Assembly: GCF_013450295.1 (NCBI RefSeq)
Contig: NZ_SKBR01000002.1
Span: 1,760,501 to 1,824,500 of the forward strand
Reading direction: 5' to 3'
DNA length: 64,000 bases
Origin: Streptomyces sp. AJS327
GTDB taxonomy: Bacteria; Actinomycetota; Actinomycetes; Streptomycetales; Streptomycetaceae
Shown: positions 24,275 to 32,788 of the stretch, one piece after another
How the letters are laid out: each line of letters starts with the position of its first letter
How positions within the stretch are numbered: the stretch's first letter is position 1
Translations under genes and position numbers: made by a program
The notes under the pieces: generated by a model
Told to the model about the DNA's origin: nothing
Seen by the model: the letters and a program-made list of their open reading frames with translations, nothing else
Database searches by the model: none

Positions 24275-25183
24275 TCAGCAGGAGAGGTTGGGGCCGGTGG
24301 GGACGCCGAGGATCTCCGTGTACTCCTTGTAAAGCCTGACGCGGTTCTCCACCTGGTGGGGGTTGCCGCCGTCGCACTCCAGGAGGCCGTTGATGGAGCG
24401 GATGGTCTGGCCGAAGCCCGCGCCGCTGACCATGGCGTCGTGCCCGGTGAGCGGGCCGGGCCCGTTCTGGGTGTTCCAGTACCAGAGCGCGGTCATCATC
24501 GCCACGGCCGGGTCCCGCTCGACCTTCCACGGGTCGTTCAGCAGGTCGATGCCGAGCCAGTCACCGGCGGTCTTGTAGTTGAAGTTCCAGCTCAGCTGGA
24601 TCGGGCCGCGGCCGTAGTAGGCGTCCTGCCCGGCGGGGCAGCCGTAGGGCCGCTCCCGGTCGCAGTAGTGCGGGTAGTTGTCCTCGTTGACCTCCTTGAT
24701 GTAGTAGAGACCGGCGGTCTCGTGGCTGATGTTGGCGAGGAAGGCCGCCGCCTCCTGCTTGCGCATCGTGTCGTTGCCGGTGCGGGCGAACTTCGGGAAC
24801 GCCTTCATCGCGTCCGTCAGTCCCTCGTACGTGTAGAACGGGTTCCGCTTCGGGAACATCTCGTCGAACTGGGCCTCGCTCACCACGAAGTCGTCGTGGG
24901 CCGGGGCGGCGGTGTCGTCGCAGCTGAGGGTGCTCCAGTGCCGGGTGCTGACGACCGGGTTGTAGCCCGGGTTGTCCCGCTTGGCGAGGTGGAACGAGCC
25001 GTCGGTGTACCTGACGACGTCCCCCGCCCGGTAGCTGGAGCCGGAGGTCCAGTTGGGTGCGGGGGCGCACTCGTCGGCCCGCGGGTGGGCCGCGGCGGCG
25101 GGGGTCGGCAGGAGGCCGACGGTGGCCAGCGACCCCGCCGCGACCACGCCGACGAGGAGGGCCCTAAGGCGTTCTCTGAGCAC
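24275..25183 (-). CDS. Secreted family 19 chitinase with chitin-binding domain
   Basis: 302 residues from the GTG at 25183, which gives a normal signal peptide (basic start, hydrophobic core to PTPAAAA, cleavage near residue 32). Residues 38-88 form a CBM5/12-like module (WTSGSSYRAGDVV, then HWSTLSC). Residues 98-302 are a GH19 catalytic domain: HETAGL with Glu155 as likely acid, Glu164 nine residues later as likely base, and YYGRGPIQLSWNFNY near 197. It should hydrolyse chitin outside the cell to GlcNAc oligomers. A DasR-like site lies 115 bp upstream, so control by the GlcNAc repressor is likely. Upstream in-frame codons exist but would bury the signal peptide. Confidence 0.95.
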   Translation of the reverse strand: MLRERLRALLVGVVAAGSLATVGLLPTPAAAAHPRADECAPAPNWTSGSSYRAGDVVRYTDGSFHLAKRDNPGYNPVVSTRHWSTLSCDDTAAPAHDDFVVSEAQFDEMFPKRNPFYTYEGLTDAMKAFPKFARTGNDTMRKQEAAAFLANISHETAGLYYIKEVNEDNYPHYCDRERPYGCPAGQDAYYGRGPIQLSWNFNYKTAGDWLGIDLLNDPWKVERDPAVAMMTALWYWNTQNGPGPLTGHDAMVSGAGFGQTIRSINGLLECDGGNPHQVENRVRLYKEYTEILGVPTGPNLSC

Positions 25184-25297
25184 GAACGGTCCCTTTCGGT
25201 CAGTCAACGGGCATGCCACGGAGCCCCGTTGGGCGTGAAGCCCCGGGGCACGCACGGTGGATGTCCGCACACTGAACCGTCTCCCTCGGCCACCGTC

Positions 25298-25311
25298 AAG
25301 GTATAGACCAA
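25298..25311. promoter_or_regulatory. DasR-like (dre) operator upstream of chitinase
   Basis: AAGGTATAGACCAA. On the gene strand the core reads GGTCTATACC, one base from the GGTCTAGACC palindrome of DasR-responsive elements and Streptomyces chitinase promoters. It lies 115 bp before the chitinase start in the only AT-rich part of the gap. The rest of 25184-25470 shows no gene. Confidence 0.65.
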
Positions 25312-25470
25312 TAATGATCACTGGTGGAGGGGCGGAGGAGCGGGGAGCGGGACGAAGCGCACGGCTCGACCCGGACCGGCGGGTGGGCCGGGTCCGGCGG
25401 GGGAGGGCGCGGGCCGGAACCCGGTCGGCCGCCGGAGCGGGGGCCGACCGGGACTACCGGCGTGGCCGGG

Positions 25471-28002
25471 CTAGCGCAGGGTGGCGGTGAGACTGCGGCC
25501 GTGGACCTGGTGGGTGTCGACGTCCAGCTGGGTGCCGCCGGGGACCCGGCGCACCCGCACCCCCTCGTCGGCGGAGACGGCCCGCAGCGACCGGCCGCGT
25601 AGCAGCACACTGACCGACCGCCGGTCCATGGTCGGATCCGCGACGGCGACGGTGGTCTCGCCCCCGGCACGCCGCACCAGCACCGAGGCCGGACCCTCGA
25701 CGCGCAGCCCGGCGGTCTGGTGCGTGCCCCGGGTGAAGGTGTTGGCGGCGGTCAGCCCGAGCCCGGTGTGCCGGACGGCCTGGAGCCGGGTGCTGTTGGC
25801 GAGCACGGTCAGCGGCCCGCCCCGGTAGGAACGCAGCGCCGTCTCCCCGGCGTTGGGCACCAGCGCGTAGGCGTGCCGGGTGGGGCGAGCGTCGGCCGCC
25901 TGGCGGAGCGTCACCCCCAGGACGGTGCGGCTCACCTCGGTGTCCGGGTTGGCGGTGCGCACGGTCCGGCGGCTGCGGGTCACCTCGTCCAGCGCCACCG
26001 TGACCCGGGGGGCGTCGAGGAAGACGTAGCCCACGGCGGTGCCCTCGGTGACGTTGGCGTAGCGCAGCCAGCGCAGGTCGGCGCTGCCGGTGCCGTTCCA
26101 CGCGCCGCCGTCCCGCAGCTGCCCGGTGAGGGAGAGCCGGTCGCCGGGAGCGGCGGGCCGCGCGTCGACGGAGGTGGTCACCGCCCTGCCCGCGGCGTCG
26201 CCGACGCCCGCCGCCAGCACCACGATCTCGTCGTCGAGCAGGAACCACGACTTGGTGGCGCTCGCGTTCCGGTAGACGGTGAAGTCCTCCGGCAGTTTCG
26301 CCCGGTCGCGGTACGCGACGTCGCTGGAGAGCACCATCCCGCTCGCGCCGAGGGCCCCGAGGACGGCGCCACCGGAGTGCCCGTTGGTGCCGCGCGGGAA
26401 GTAGACGTAGGTGTTCTGCGACTCGGAGGAGGCGGTGAAGTTCAGTGGGTGGCCGGGGTTGTCGTAGTACGGCTTGCCGTAGAGGTCGGGGACGCTGCGC
26501 CGCTCCTCGACCGGGGCGGTGACCCCGGCGAGGGCGTAGGGCGAGACGGTGGTGAAGTAGTCGACGCCGTACGCGTGGGTCTGGTCCTGGCCGGAGAGGT
26601 AGAGGTAGTAGGCGCCGTCCCCCTGGAACCAGGGCAGCAGGTTCTCGCCGTTCATGTACTCGTACTTGCTGATCCGCCCGGAGCTGCGGGCCAGCGCGAA
26701 GGCGTAACCCGGCCTGCGGTGCACGGTCCTGTCCATCGCGTTGAAGGCGACACTGCGGGCGGCGGGGTTCAGGTCGGCGGCCGGGACGCCGTCGTCGTCC
26801 AGGATGTCGGCGTGGCGCGCGATGCTCAGGGGGGAGACGAAGCGGGAGGGGTCCAGCGGGGCCCGCGAGGCCGTCGCGAGGTGCTTGACGTAGCTCTTCA
26901 GCGCGGTGGCGTCGGCCCCCTCGGCCAGCGCGGAGAGGTCGACCACGGCCTCGGCCACGATCCCCACGTCGGCGTAGCCGGTCTCGGGCCGGGACACCGC
27001 CCGACCCTTGACGATCTCCATCATCCAGCCCTCGAAGATCAGCGGGGCGAAGCCGTCGCGCACCCAGCCCAGGACGGTGGGCACCAGCTCCTCGCCGTGC
27101 GCGAAGCCCGTCCCCTCCAGGATCGTGAGGGTCTGCACCACCCGGGAGAGGAGGCCCTTCCCGTAGGAGCCGGTGTAGGCGACGGAGGCGTGCTGGATGA
27201 ACGAGCCGTCCGCGTAGTAGCCGTCGGTGACGCCGTGCTGGAGGTGGTAGGGGTCGATGGTGGCGAAGACGGTCAGCTGGTCGGTGAGCGCCTTGCGGAT
27301 CCGGGGGCCGTCGCCGAGGAGGGCGCCCTGGACGATCCGGTTGGTCGTGATGTCGGCCAGGTTGGCGCCGGTGTGGAAACGGGAGTCCAGGTCGACGTCC
27401 CCGTCCTCGCCGTTGCGCAGGTACGCGTCCATCGAGTCGACGTAGGTGGCGACGAGTTCGGGGCGCTGCTCGCCGATCGGCCCGGCCAGCAGCGCCAGCG
27501 TCCGGCTGACGTGCTGGGAGATGCCGATCTCCCAGTGGAACCAGTTCCCGTAGTAGCCCTTCGACTGGTCCCCGTAGTACCGCTCGTGCAGCCAGACAAG
27601 GCCGTCGATCACCCGGCGCTGGACGGCGGCGTCCTGGTGGAGGTCGGAGGGCCGCTCCGCCGGGGCGCGGGTGGCCAGGGCGATCTCGTACAGCTTCTGG
27701 AAGGCGGTGCCGAGCTTCGCCTCGTCGGTGCCCAGCTCCAGCCCCGCGAACAGCTCGTCGGGGCCCGCCGCGTCCATCTCGGCCAGGTTGTCCCGCGCGT
27801 CCTTCCCGATGGCGGCGAGCCGTTCGGCCGTCTCCGGACGCGCGTTGGACTCCGCCGTCCCCGCGAACACGGCGACCAGGTTGTCCAGCAGGCGCGGACC
27901 GTCCTCGGCGACCTCGGCGGCGCTCGCGGGCACCGCGGGGACGACGGTCAGCAGACCGGCCGCCGAGAGGGCGGTCAGCAGGCGTCTACGGGTGATCTCC
28001 AT
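25471..28002 (-). CDS. Tat-exported polysaccharide lyase family 8 (hyaluronate-lyase type)
   Basis: 843 residues, the usual length for PL8. The N-terminus MEITRRRLLTALSAAGLL is a twin-arginine signal with cleavage near ASA-AE at residue 28. An alpha-toroid follows, with YYGNWFHWEIG near 153 (catalytic Asn region) and DGSFIQHASVAYTGSYG near 267-283, which supplies the catalytic His and Tyr. The beta-sandwich part has NGENLLPWFQGDGAYYLYLS near 450. These lyases cut uronic-acid glycans such as hyaluronan, chondroitin or xanthan by beta-elimination; the motifs fit the hyaluronate group best but do not fix the substrate. It lies downstream of no sugar transporter in its own operon, although an amino-sugar operon lies 1.7 kb away. 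Confidence 0.93.
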   Translation of the reverse strand: MEITRRRLLTALSAAGLLTVVPAVPASAAEVAEDGPRLLDNLVAVFAGTAESNARPETAERLAAIGKDARDNLAEMDAAGPDELFAGLELGTDEAKLGTAFQKLYEIALATRAPAERPSDLHQDAAVQRRVIDGLVWLHERYYGDQSKGYYGNWFHWEIGISQHVSRTLALLAGPIGEQRPELVATYVDSMDAYLRNGEDGDVDLDSRFHTGANLADITTNRIVQGALLGDGPRIRKALTDQLTVFATIDPYHLQHGVTDGYYADGSFIQHASVAYTGSYGKGLLSRVVQTLTILEGTGFAHGEELVPTVLGWVRDGFAPLIFEGWMMEIVKGRAVSRPETGYADVGIVAEAVVDLSALAEGADATALKSYVKHLATASRAPLDPSRFVSPLSIARHADILDDDGVPAADLNPAARSVAFNAMDRTVHRRPGYAFALARSSGRISKYEYMNGENLLPWFQGDGAYYLYLSGQDQTHAYGVDYFTTVSPYALAGVTAPVEERRSVPDLYGKPYYDNPGHPLNFTASSESQNTYVYFPRGTNGHSGGAVLGALGASGMVLSSDVAYRDRAKLPEDFTVYRNASATKSWFLLDDEIVVLAAGVGDAAGRAVTTSVDARPAAPGDRLSLTGQLRDGGAWNGTGSADLRWLRYANVTEGTAVGYVFLDAPRVTVALDEVTRSRRTVRTANPDTEVSRTVLGVTLRQAADARPTRHAYALVPNAGETALRSYRGGPLTVLANSTRLQAVRHTGLGLTAANTFTRGTHQTAGLRVEGPASVLVRRAGGETTVAVADPTMDRRSVSVLLRGRSLRAVSADEGVRVRRVPGGTQLDVDTHQVHGRSLTATLR

Positions 28003-28134
28003 GGCGTCCTCCCCCTGCGGTGTGCCGCTCTGGCGGCCGGAGTCAAGCAGATCGGGGCGGGGCCGACAAGGGTGCGGACGGGTGGGGCCGCCGCGCGAGG
28101 GACCGGGGGGCGGTGCCGCGCCGCGCGGCCGCGG

Positions 28135-28749
28135 CTACCGCCCGGTCGGCGGGGCCAACCGGGCCGTGAGGGCCAGGAGTTCGTCCACCGGCCACTGGTC
28201 GTAGACGTGGTCGCCGTAGTGGGCGGCGAGCACCCGGCCGTCCGCGGCGATCAGGAAGTCGGCCGGCAGGCCCAGCCGCCCGCCCGGCTGCCGCGGGGCC
28301 GGCAGGCGCTCCCGCCCCCGCGCCACGGCCCACAGGCCGCGTGACACCGACCGGAGGACCGGGCCCCAGGCGCGCGGGCTGAGCAGCGCACGCGGGGCGG
28401 ACTCCACCCCGAACTCGGTGTACAGGCGCTTCTCCGGATCGGCGACGACCGCGAACGGCAACTCCGCGGTGTGCTCCCGCAGTTCCGCGGCGGGTGAGTG
28501 GAACACCGCCACCTCGCGGATCCCCGCCGCCTCGATCTCCGCGTGCCGCCGGGCCACCGAGCGCAGGTGCAGGTTGCAGACCGGGCACCCGGCGAAGCGG
28601 CGGAACTGGAGGTGCGTGGGGCCGGACGGGTCGGGCACGGGGATCGGCGGGCCGGAGACCGGGGTCAGCGTGCGGGCGGGAACCACGGGGCCCGCCGTGC
28701 GGGAGCCGGGCGGCGCCACGGGGGTCCGGGAGGTGAGGGGGAGACGCAT
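28135..28749 (-). CDS. Peroxiredoxin-like (AhpC/TSA family) protein
   Basis: 204 residues from the ATG at 28749 (AAGGG 8 nt upstream); a longer frame exists but crosses the divergent promoter. The thioredoxin-fold active site is RFAGCPVCNLHLR near residue 51, a CxxC rather than the single peroxidatic Cys of classical peroxiredoxins, followed by VAVFHSPAAEL and FAVVADPEKRLYTEFGV, and FLIAADGRVLAAHYG near 166. This is the AhpC/TSA-like subgroup common in actinobacteria. The first 35 residues are proline-rich and lack a signal peptide. It is divergent from a TetR regulator, with a perfect 12-bp palindrome between them, so the TetR protein probably controls it. Confidence 0.85.
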   Translation of the reverse strand: MRLPLTSRTPVAPPGSRTAGPVVPARTLTPVSGPPIPVPDPSGPTHLQFRRFAGCPVCNLHLRSVARRHAEIEAAGIREVAVFHSPAAELREHTAELPFAVVADPEKRLYTEFGVESAPRALLSPRAWGPVLRSVSRGLWAVARGRERLPAPRQPGGRLGLPADFLIAADGRVLAAHYGDHVYDQWPVDELLALTARLAPPTGR

Positions 28750-28764
28750 CGGGTGACCCTTCGT

Positions 28765-28776
28765 TGGTGTACACCA
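28765..28776. promoter_or_regulatory. Perfect palindrome, candidate TetR operator
   Basis: TGGTGTACACCA, 12-bp perfect dyad, in the 70-bp gap between the divergent peroxiredoxin-like and TetR genes. A looser relative (GGTGTATGCC) follows at 28793. Placement 16 bp from the peroxiredoxin start suggests repression of that gene and autoregulation. Confidence 0.6.
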
Positions 28777-28819
28777 TACGCGAACCAGCGTAGGTGTATG
28801 CCGTACGCTGTCAACCGCC

Positions 28820-29455
28820 ATGCCGCGTCCCCGCTCCCTCACCGAGGCCCAACTGGCCGCCGCCGCCCTGGAGATCATCGACGGGCGGGGGCTCGCCGCC
28901 CTCTCGATGCGCGCCGTCGCCGCCGAGCTGGGCGTCAGCACCATGGCGCTCTACCGCTATGTCGACGACCGTCACGGACTGGAGGGCCTCGTCGTCGAGT
29001 TCGTGCTCGACGAGATGGCCAGCCGCCCCGAGGACGACCCGGCCGCCCCCTGGGCGCGGCGGATCGAGGCCATGGTCGAGCGGCTGCGGACGGCCGTGAC
29101 CGCCCACCCCGCCGCCATCCCGCTCACGCTGGCCCATCGGCACCGGTCCCTCGCGGTGCGCCGCTGGTCCGAGACGGTGCTCGGGATCCTCACCGAGGCG
29201 GGGGTCGAGGGGGAGCGCCGGGTCATCGCGCTGCGCGGCCTGCTCGGCTACGTCATCGGTGCCATCCAGCTCGAACACCTCAGCTCGCTCTCCGGCGCGG
29301 GCACCGCCGCCCTCTCCGAACTCCCGGACGGGGACTTCCCCCACCTGCGCGAGACCGCGCGGTACGCCCGGGGAGTCGGCCCCGACCGGGAGTTCAGCGG
29401 CGGGCTCGCCGTGTTCCTCCGCGGACTCGCCGCCGACCCGGGGTCCGCCGACTAG
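28820..29455 (+). CDS. TetR/AcrR family transcriptional regulator
   Basis: 211 residues from the ATG at 28820. The N-terminal HTH reads LAAAALEIIDGRGLAALSMR, then AVAAELGVSTMALYRYV as recognition helix, ending DRHGLEGL. The C-terminal part resembles the TetR_C all-helical ligand domain. It is divergent from the peroxiredoxin-like gene and probably binds the TGGTGTACACCA dyad between them. The ligand is unknown. A strong hairpin 26 bp after the stop ends the transcript before the amino-sugar operon. Confidence 0.92.
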   Translation: MPRPRSLTEAQLAAAALEIIDGRGLAALSMRAVAAELGVSTMALYRYVDDRHGLEGLVVEFVLDEMASRPEDDPAAPWARRIEAMVERLRTAVTAHPAAIPLTLAHRHRSLAVRRWSETVLGILTEAGVEGERRVIALRGLLGYVIGAIQLEHLSSLSGAGTAALSELPDGDFPHLRETARYARGVGPDREFSGGLAVFLRGLAADPGSAD

Positions 29456-29480
29456 TCCCGGCGCCCCACCGGTGGCGGTG

Positions 29481-29517
29481 CGCCCGGCCCCGCCCCAGCG
29501 GGGAGTGGGGCCGGGCG
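29481..29517 (+). terminator. Terminator hairpin after TetR gene
   Basis: 11-bp perfect inverted repeat (CGCCCGGCCCC and complement) with a 15-nt loop that can itself pair. Confidence 0.75.
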
Positions 29518-29628
29518 TCCGGGGTGGCGCGGGCCCGCCCGCGCTCCGGGCATCCGTCTCCTCTTCCCCGGGAGGCTTCGGCTCCCGGCCGGAAGTGGCA
29601 GAGTCCTGGCCGGAACCCGGTAGGTCGT

Positions 29629-29707
29629 CCGAACCAATTCGCCCTCGGTGGTCCGTGAACAGGGGGCTATCACGTATTGACCGGAAAATTGGACCGAACC
29701 AAAATCG
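29629..29707. promoter_or_regulatory. Direct repeat around the amino-sugar operon promoter, candidate GntR operator
   Basis: CCGAACCAATTCG at 29629-29641 and CCGAACCAAAATCG at 29694-29707, 65 bp apart, in the same orientation. The second copy overlaps the -10 hexamer. The operon encodes its own GntR/HutC regulator, the likely ligand of these sites. Confidence 0.45.
29677..29705 (+). promoter_or_regulatory. Sigma70-type promoter of the amino-sugar operon
   Basis: TTGACC, 17-nt spacer, CAAAAT; the predicted start of transcription is near 29712, about 27 nt before the first GTG. The surrounding 29.60-29.71 kb is the most AT-rich stretch of this region. Confidence 0.6.
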
Positions 29708-29738
29708 CAGTTCCCTTCGGCCGAGCCAGGAGACTGCC

Positions 29739-31292
29739 GTGCGTATCGGACTACTGCCCCTCGATGAACGACCCGTCAACGCACGTCTGCCGGGGCAGAT
29801 CGCGGCACTGGCGGGCGGCGCGCTCGAACTGCCCCCCGCCGGTGTGCTGAGCCGGAAGAAGCGCCCGGCGGACACCGAGGCGCTGGTGTCCTGGGCCGCC
29901 GCGCTGGCACACGGCGACCCGGTCCCCGCCGCCCTGGTCGTCTCGCTCGACATGCTGGGCCACGGCGGTCTGATCGCGGCCCGCACCACCGCCGACGCGC
30001 TCAGCGAGGTCGTCTCCCGCTGGGAGGTGCTGCGCGAACTGCGCGCGGTGGCGCCGGAGACGAGGGTGCACGCCGTCTCCCTGGTGACCCGCGCCCCCAA
30101 CTCGTACAACGACGACGAGGAGCCCGCCTACTGGTCCGAGATCGGCGCCGACCTGCACGCCTTCGGTGGGGCGCTGCACCGCTCGTTCCTCGGCGAGCCC
30201 GCCGCCGACGGCGCCACCCCCGCCAGCTTCCGGGAGCGGCTGCCCGCCGAGCCGGTGGCCGACTTCACCGCCCGCCGCCTGCGGAACCACACCGGCAACC
30301 TCGCCGCGCTGGGGCTGGCCGCCGACGGGGTGCTGGACACCCTGCTGCTGACCGCCGACGACACCGCCGAACGCTCGGCCGGGAGCCTGGAGCAGATCTG
30401 GCTGCGGCACTGGACCGACGTGCTCGCGCCGCCGCCGGGGCGGGTGCTCAGCCACCCGGGCGCGGACGAGGTCGGATCGGTGCTGACCGCGCGGGCCGTC
30501 CTGGCCGAACTCGACGTGCCGCCGCCCTCCGTCGCCGTGGTGTGCGGGGTGCCCGGCGGACTGGAGCGCGTCGCCCCCTACGAGAACCAGCCGCTGGGCG
30601 TCGGCGCCGAGGGACACGTGCGGGCCTGCGGCGCGCGGCTCACCGACCCGGGCGACGCCGACCTCGTGCTGGTGGTGCACCCCTGGGACACCGCCGGCGG
30701 GGACTGGGCCCACCGCCACCCCACGGTGCGCGACTCCTCCCACCCGGAGGTGCTGGCCACCGTGGCGGAGGTGGCCACCCACCGCGCGCGGGGCGCCGCC
30801 GTCGCCGTGGCCGACTGCGGTTACCCCAACGGCTCCGACCCCGCGCTGGTCAGCGCGCTCGGAGAGCGGGGGCCCTGGGAGGACCTCGCCGGATACGCCG
30901 GATGGAACACCGCAGGGAACACCATGGGCAGCGTCATCGCGCAGGCCGTGGTGCACACCGCGGCCCGGCGCGCCGGGGTGCTCGACACGGCGGCGCACCG
31001 CGCGCTGCTGCTGCACCGGCTGGTCGAGGACCACGCCTACATGGCCGGGATCCGGGGCGCGGCGCTCGCCGAGTTCACCGACCGGACCCGGCACAGCACG
31101 CTCCCCGCGGAACTGGTGGAGCCCGTCCGCGCCTGGGTCGCCGAACGACTCGCCACGGCCCCGGGCGAGCTGCCCGGCTTCGCGGGGTGGACGGTGCCAC
31201 CGGACTCGGTGACGTTGCCCTGGCAACGCACCTTCGAGGTCGACTTCGCGGTCACCGCCCCCGCGACCAGCGGATCGGGGGAGCGGTCATGA
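29739..31292 (+). CDS. DUF4127 family protein, first gene of the amino-sugar operon
   Basis: 517 residues from a GTG with AGGAG upstream. The N-terminus MRIGLLPLDERPVNARLPGQ is the hallmark of DUF4127, with SLDMLGHGGLIAART near 70, NSYNDDEEPAYW near 116 and GWNTAGNTMG near 388. There is no signal peptide or membrane helix, so it is cytosolic. No biochemical function is known to me. It is the first gene of an operon with a sugar ABC transporter (ATGA overlap), a GntR regulator, a ROK kinase and NanE. This context suggests action on an imported amino-sugar oligosaccharide, perhaps as a glycosidase or deacetylase-like enzyme; that is inference only. Confidence 0.9.
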   Translation: MRIGLLPLDERPVNARLPGQIAALAGGALELPPAGVLSRKKRPADTEALVSWAAALAHGDPVPAALVVSLDMLGHGGLIAARTTADALSEVVSRWEVLRELRAVAPETRVHAVSLVTRAPNSYNDDEEPAYWSEIGADLHAFGGALHRSFLGEPAADGATPASFRERLPAEPVADFTARRLRNHTGNLAALGLAADGVLDTLLLTADDTAERSAGSLEQIWLRHWTDVLAPPPGRVLSHPGADEVGSVLTARAVLAELDVPPPSVAVVCGVPGGLERVAPYENQPLGVGAEGHVRACGARLTDPGDADLVLVVHPWDTAGGDWAHRHPTVRDSSHPEVLATVAEVATHRARGAAVAVADCGYPNGSDPALVSALGERGPWEDLAGYAGWNTAGNTMGSVIAQAVVHTAARRAGVLDTAAHRALLLHRLVEDHAYMAGIRGAALAEFTDRTRHSTLPAELVEPVRAWVAERLATAPGELPGFAGWTVPPDSVTLPWQRTFEVDFAVTAPATSGSGERS

Positions 31293-32788
31293 GGCTCGTC
31301 CGCCGCGTCCGCGAGACGCGTGGCATACGCGGGACACACGGGACACGCGAAACGCGCGAGCCACGGGGGGCAGACGAACCCCGCGAGACCCGCGGGCCGG
31401 GCGGCACCGGTCGCGTGCGCGGGGCGCTCGGGCGGCGCGCTGGCCGCCGGTCCCCGCGCACGCGCCGCGCCCGTCCGGCCGCCGCGCTCTGCGGCGCTCT
31501 CGCGCTGCTGACCGGCTGCTCCGTCGCCACCCCGGACGTGCCGCTGGACCAGCCGGGCCGCGACCCGGTGACCATCACCGTCTGGAGCGCCTACACCGGC
31601 CGCGAACTCGACGTGTTCAACGAGGTGCTGAAGACCTTCGAGGACGAGCACCCCTGGATCACCGTCAAGAGCGTCGGCTCGCAGAACAACGACCGCATGG
31701 TCGCGGCGCTGCGCGGCGGCCCGGCGCCCGACGTGCAGTGGGCCCCGCAGAGCGACCTGGCCGGGGTGTACTGCCCCAGCGGCGGCTGGCGCGATCTGCG
31801 CCACTACATCGAGCGCGACAAGGTCGACAAGAAGGTCTTCGTGCCCGCCGCCTGGCGCGCGACCACGGCCGGGGGAAAGCGGTGCGCGCTGCCGGTGCTC
31901 GGTGACGTGTACGGGCTCTACTACAACCGGACGCTGCTGAAGCGCGCCGGGCTGGACGGCCCGCCCAAGACGATGAGCCAGCTCACCTCGTACGCCAAGA
32001 AGCTCACCGAGCGGACCGGCAGCGGCCGCGTCAAGGTCGCCGGTTACGCGCCGCTCACCCTCTTCTACGCCAACCGCCCCTCCTACGAGGCGCAGTTGTG
32101 GGGCGCGGACTGGTTCGACGAGGACGGCCGCTCCGCCGTCGCCACGGACCGCACCTGGCGGCGGATGCTGGAGTGGCGCCGCGAGCTGATCGACTGGTAC
32201 GGCTACGACCGCATCCGGGCCTTCACCGCCGGAGCCGGGGCGCAGTACACCGCCTCCAACGCCTTCCACACCGGACGCCTCGCGATGATGCTCGACGGCG
32301 AGTTCCGCACCGGCTTCATCAAGAACGAGGCGAAGGACCTGGACTACGGCACCGGGCCGTTCCCCGCCCCCGATGACCAGCCGGAGCGCTACGGCGCCGG
32401 TGCCTGGACGGTCCACCTGGCCGGAGTCACCAACCGCAGCGCGCACCCCGACGCGTCCTGGCGGCTGGTCAAATGGCTGGCCACCGACAAGGGGGCGCAG
32501 ATCGCGTTGGCCAAGGGCCTGCACAACGTGCCGACCACCAGGGAGGCGCTGGACTCCCCGGAACTGCGGAAGATCCCCCACTTCGCGCCGTTCCTGCGGA
32601 TGGCCGCGCACCCGCACAGCAAGATCCCGCCCAACACCCCCGCGGGGCTGAGCTACCAGGACACCATGGCGTCCTTCTTCCAGCGGGTGGAGTCCGGCGC
32701 CGCCTCGGACACCCGGTCCGGGCTGGACGAACAGGCCCGCCGCATCGACGAGTTCATCGACCAGATCACCATCGGAAAGGACCGGTGA
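31289..32788 (+). CDS. Sugar ABC transporter substrate-binding lipoprotein
   Basis: 499 residues if the ATG overlapping the DUF4127 stop (ATGA) is used. A lipobox LLTGC lies near residue 78, followed by an extracellular family-1 binding fold: TITVWSAYTGRELDVFNEVL, VAALRGGPAPDVQWAPQSDL, VYGLYYNRTLLKRAGL and RLAMMLDGEFRTGF. The 50 residues before the signal core are odd, arginine-rich and repetitive (RETRG, RGTHGTRETREPRG). This may mean that translation really begins at the in-frame GTG at 31415, giving an ordinary signal peptide. The protein should deliver a sugar or oligosaccharide to the two permeases encoded next. No ATPase gene is present; such importers commonly share MsiK. Confidence 0.92.
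   Translation: MRLVRRVRETRGIRGTHGTRETREPRGADEPRETRGPGGTGRVRGALGRRAGRRSPRTRRARPAAALCGALALLTGCSVATPDVPLDQPGRDPVTITVWSAYTGRELDVFNEVLKTFEDEHPWITVKSVGSQNNDRMVAALRGGPAPDVQWAPQSDLAGVYCPSGGWRDLRHYIERDKVDKKVFVPAAWRATTAGGKRCALPVLGDVYGLYYNRTLLKRAGLDGPPKTMSQLTSYAKKLTERTGSGRVKVAGYAPLTLFYANRPSYEAQLWGADWFDEDGRSAVATDRTWRRMLEWRRELIDWYGYDRIRAFTAGAGAQYTASNAFHTGRLAMMLDGEFRTGFIKNEAKDLDYGTGPFPAPDDQPERYGAGAWTVHLAGVTNRSAHPDASWRLVKWLATDKGAQIALAKGLHNVPTTREALDSPELRKIPHFAPFLRMAAHPHSKIPPNTPAGLSYQDTMASFFQRVESGAASDTRSGLDEQARRIDEFIDQITIGKDR

Noticed and set aside
25720..28344. 874-codon plus-strand frame opposite the PL8 lyase
   Set aside because: Low-complexity Gly/Val/Arg translation; the lyase with Tat signal and catalytic motifs is on the minus strand.
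29629..29707. DasR site before the DUF4127 operon
   Set aside because: The repeats read CCGAACCAA, not GGTCTAGACC; control by the local GntR protein is more likely.
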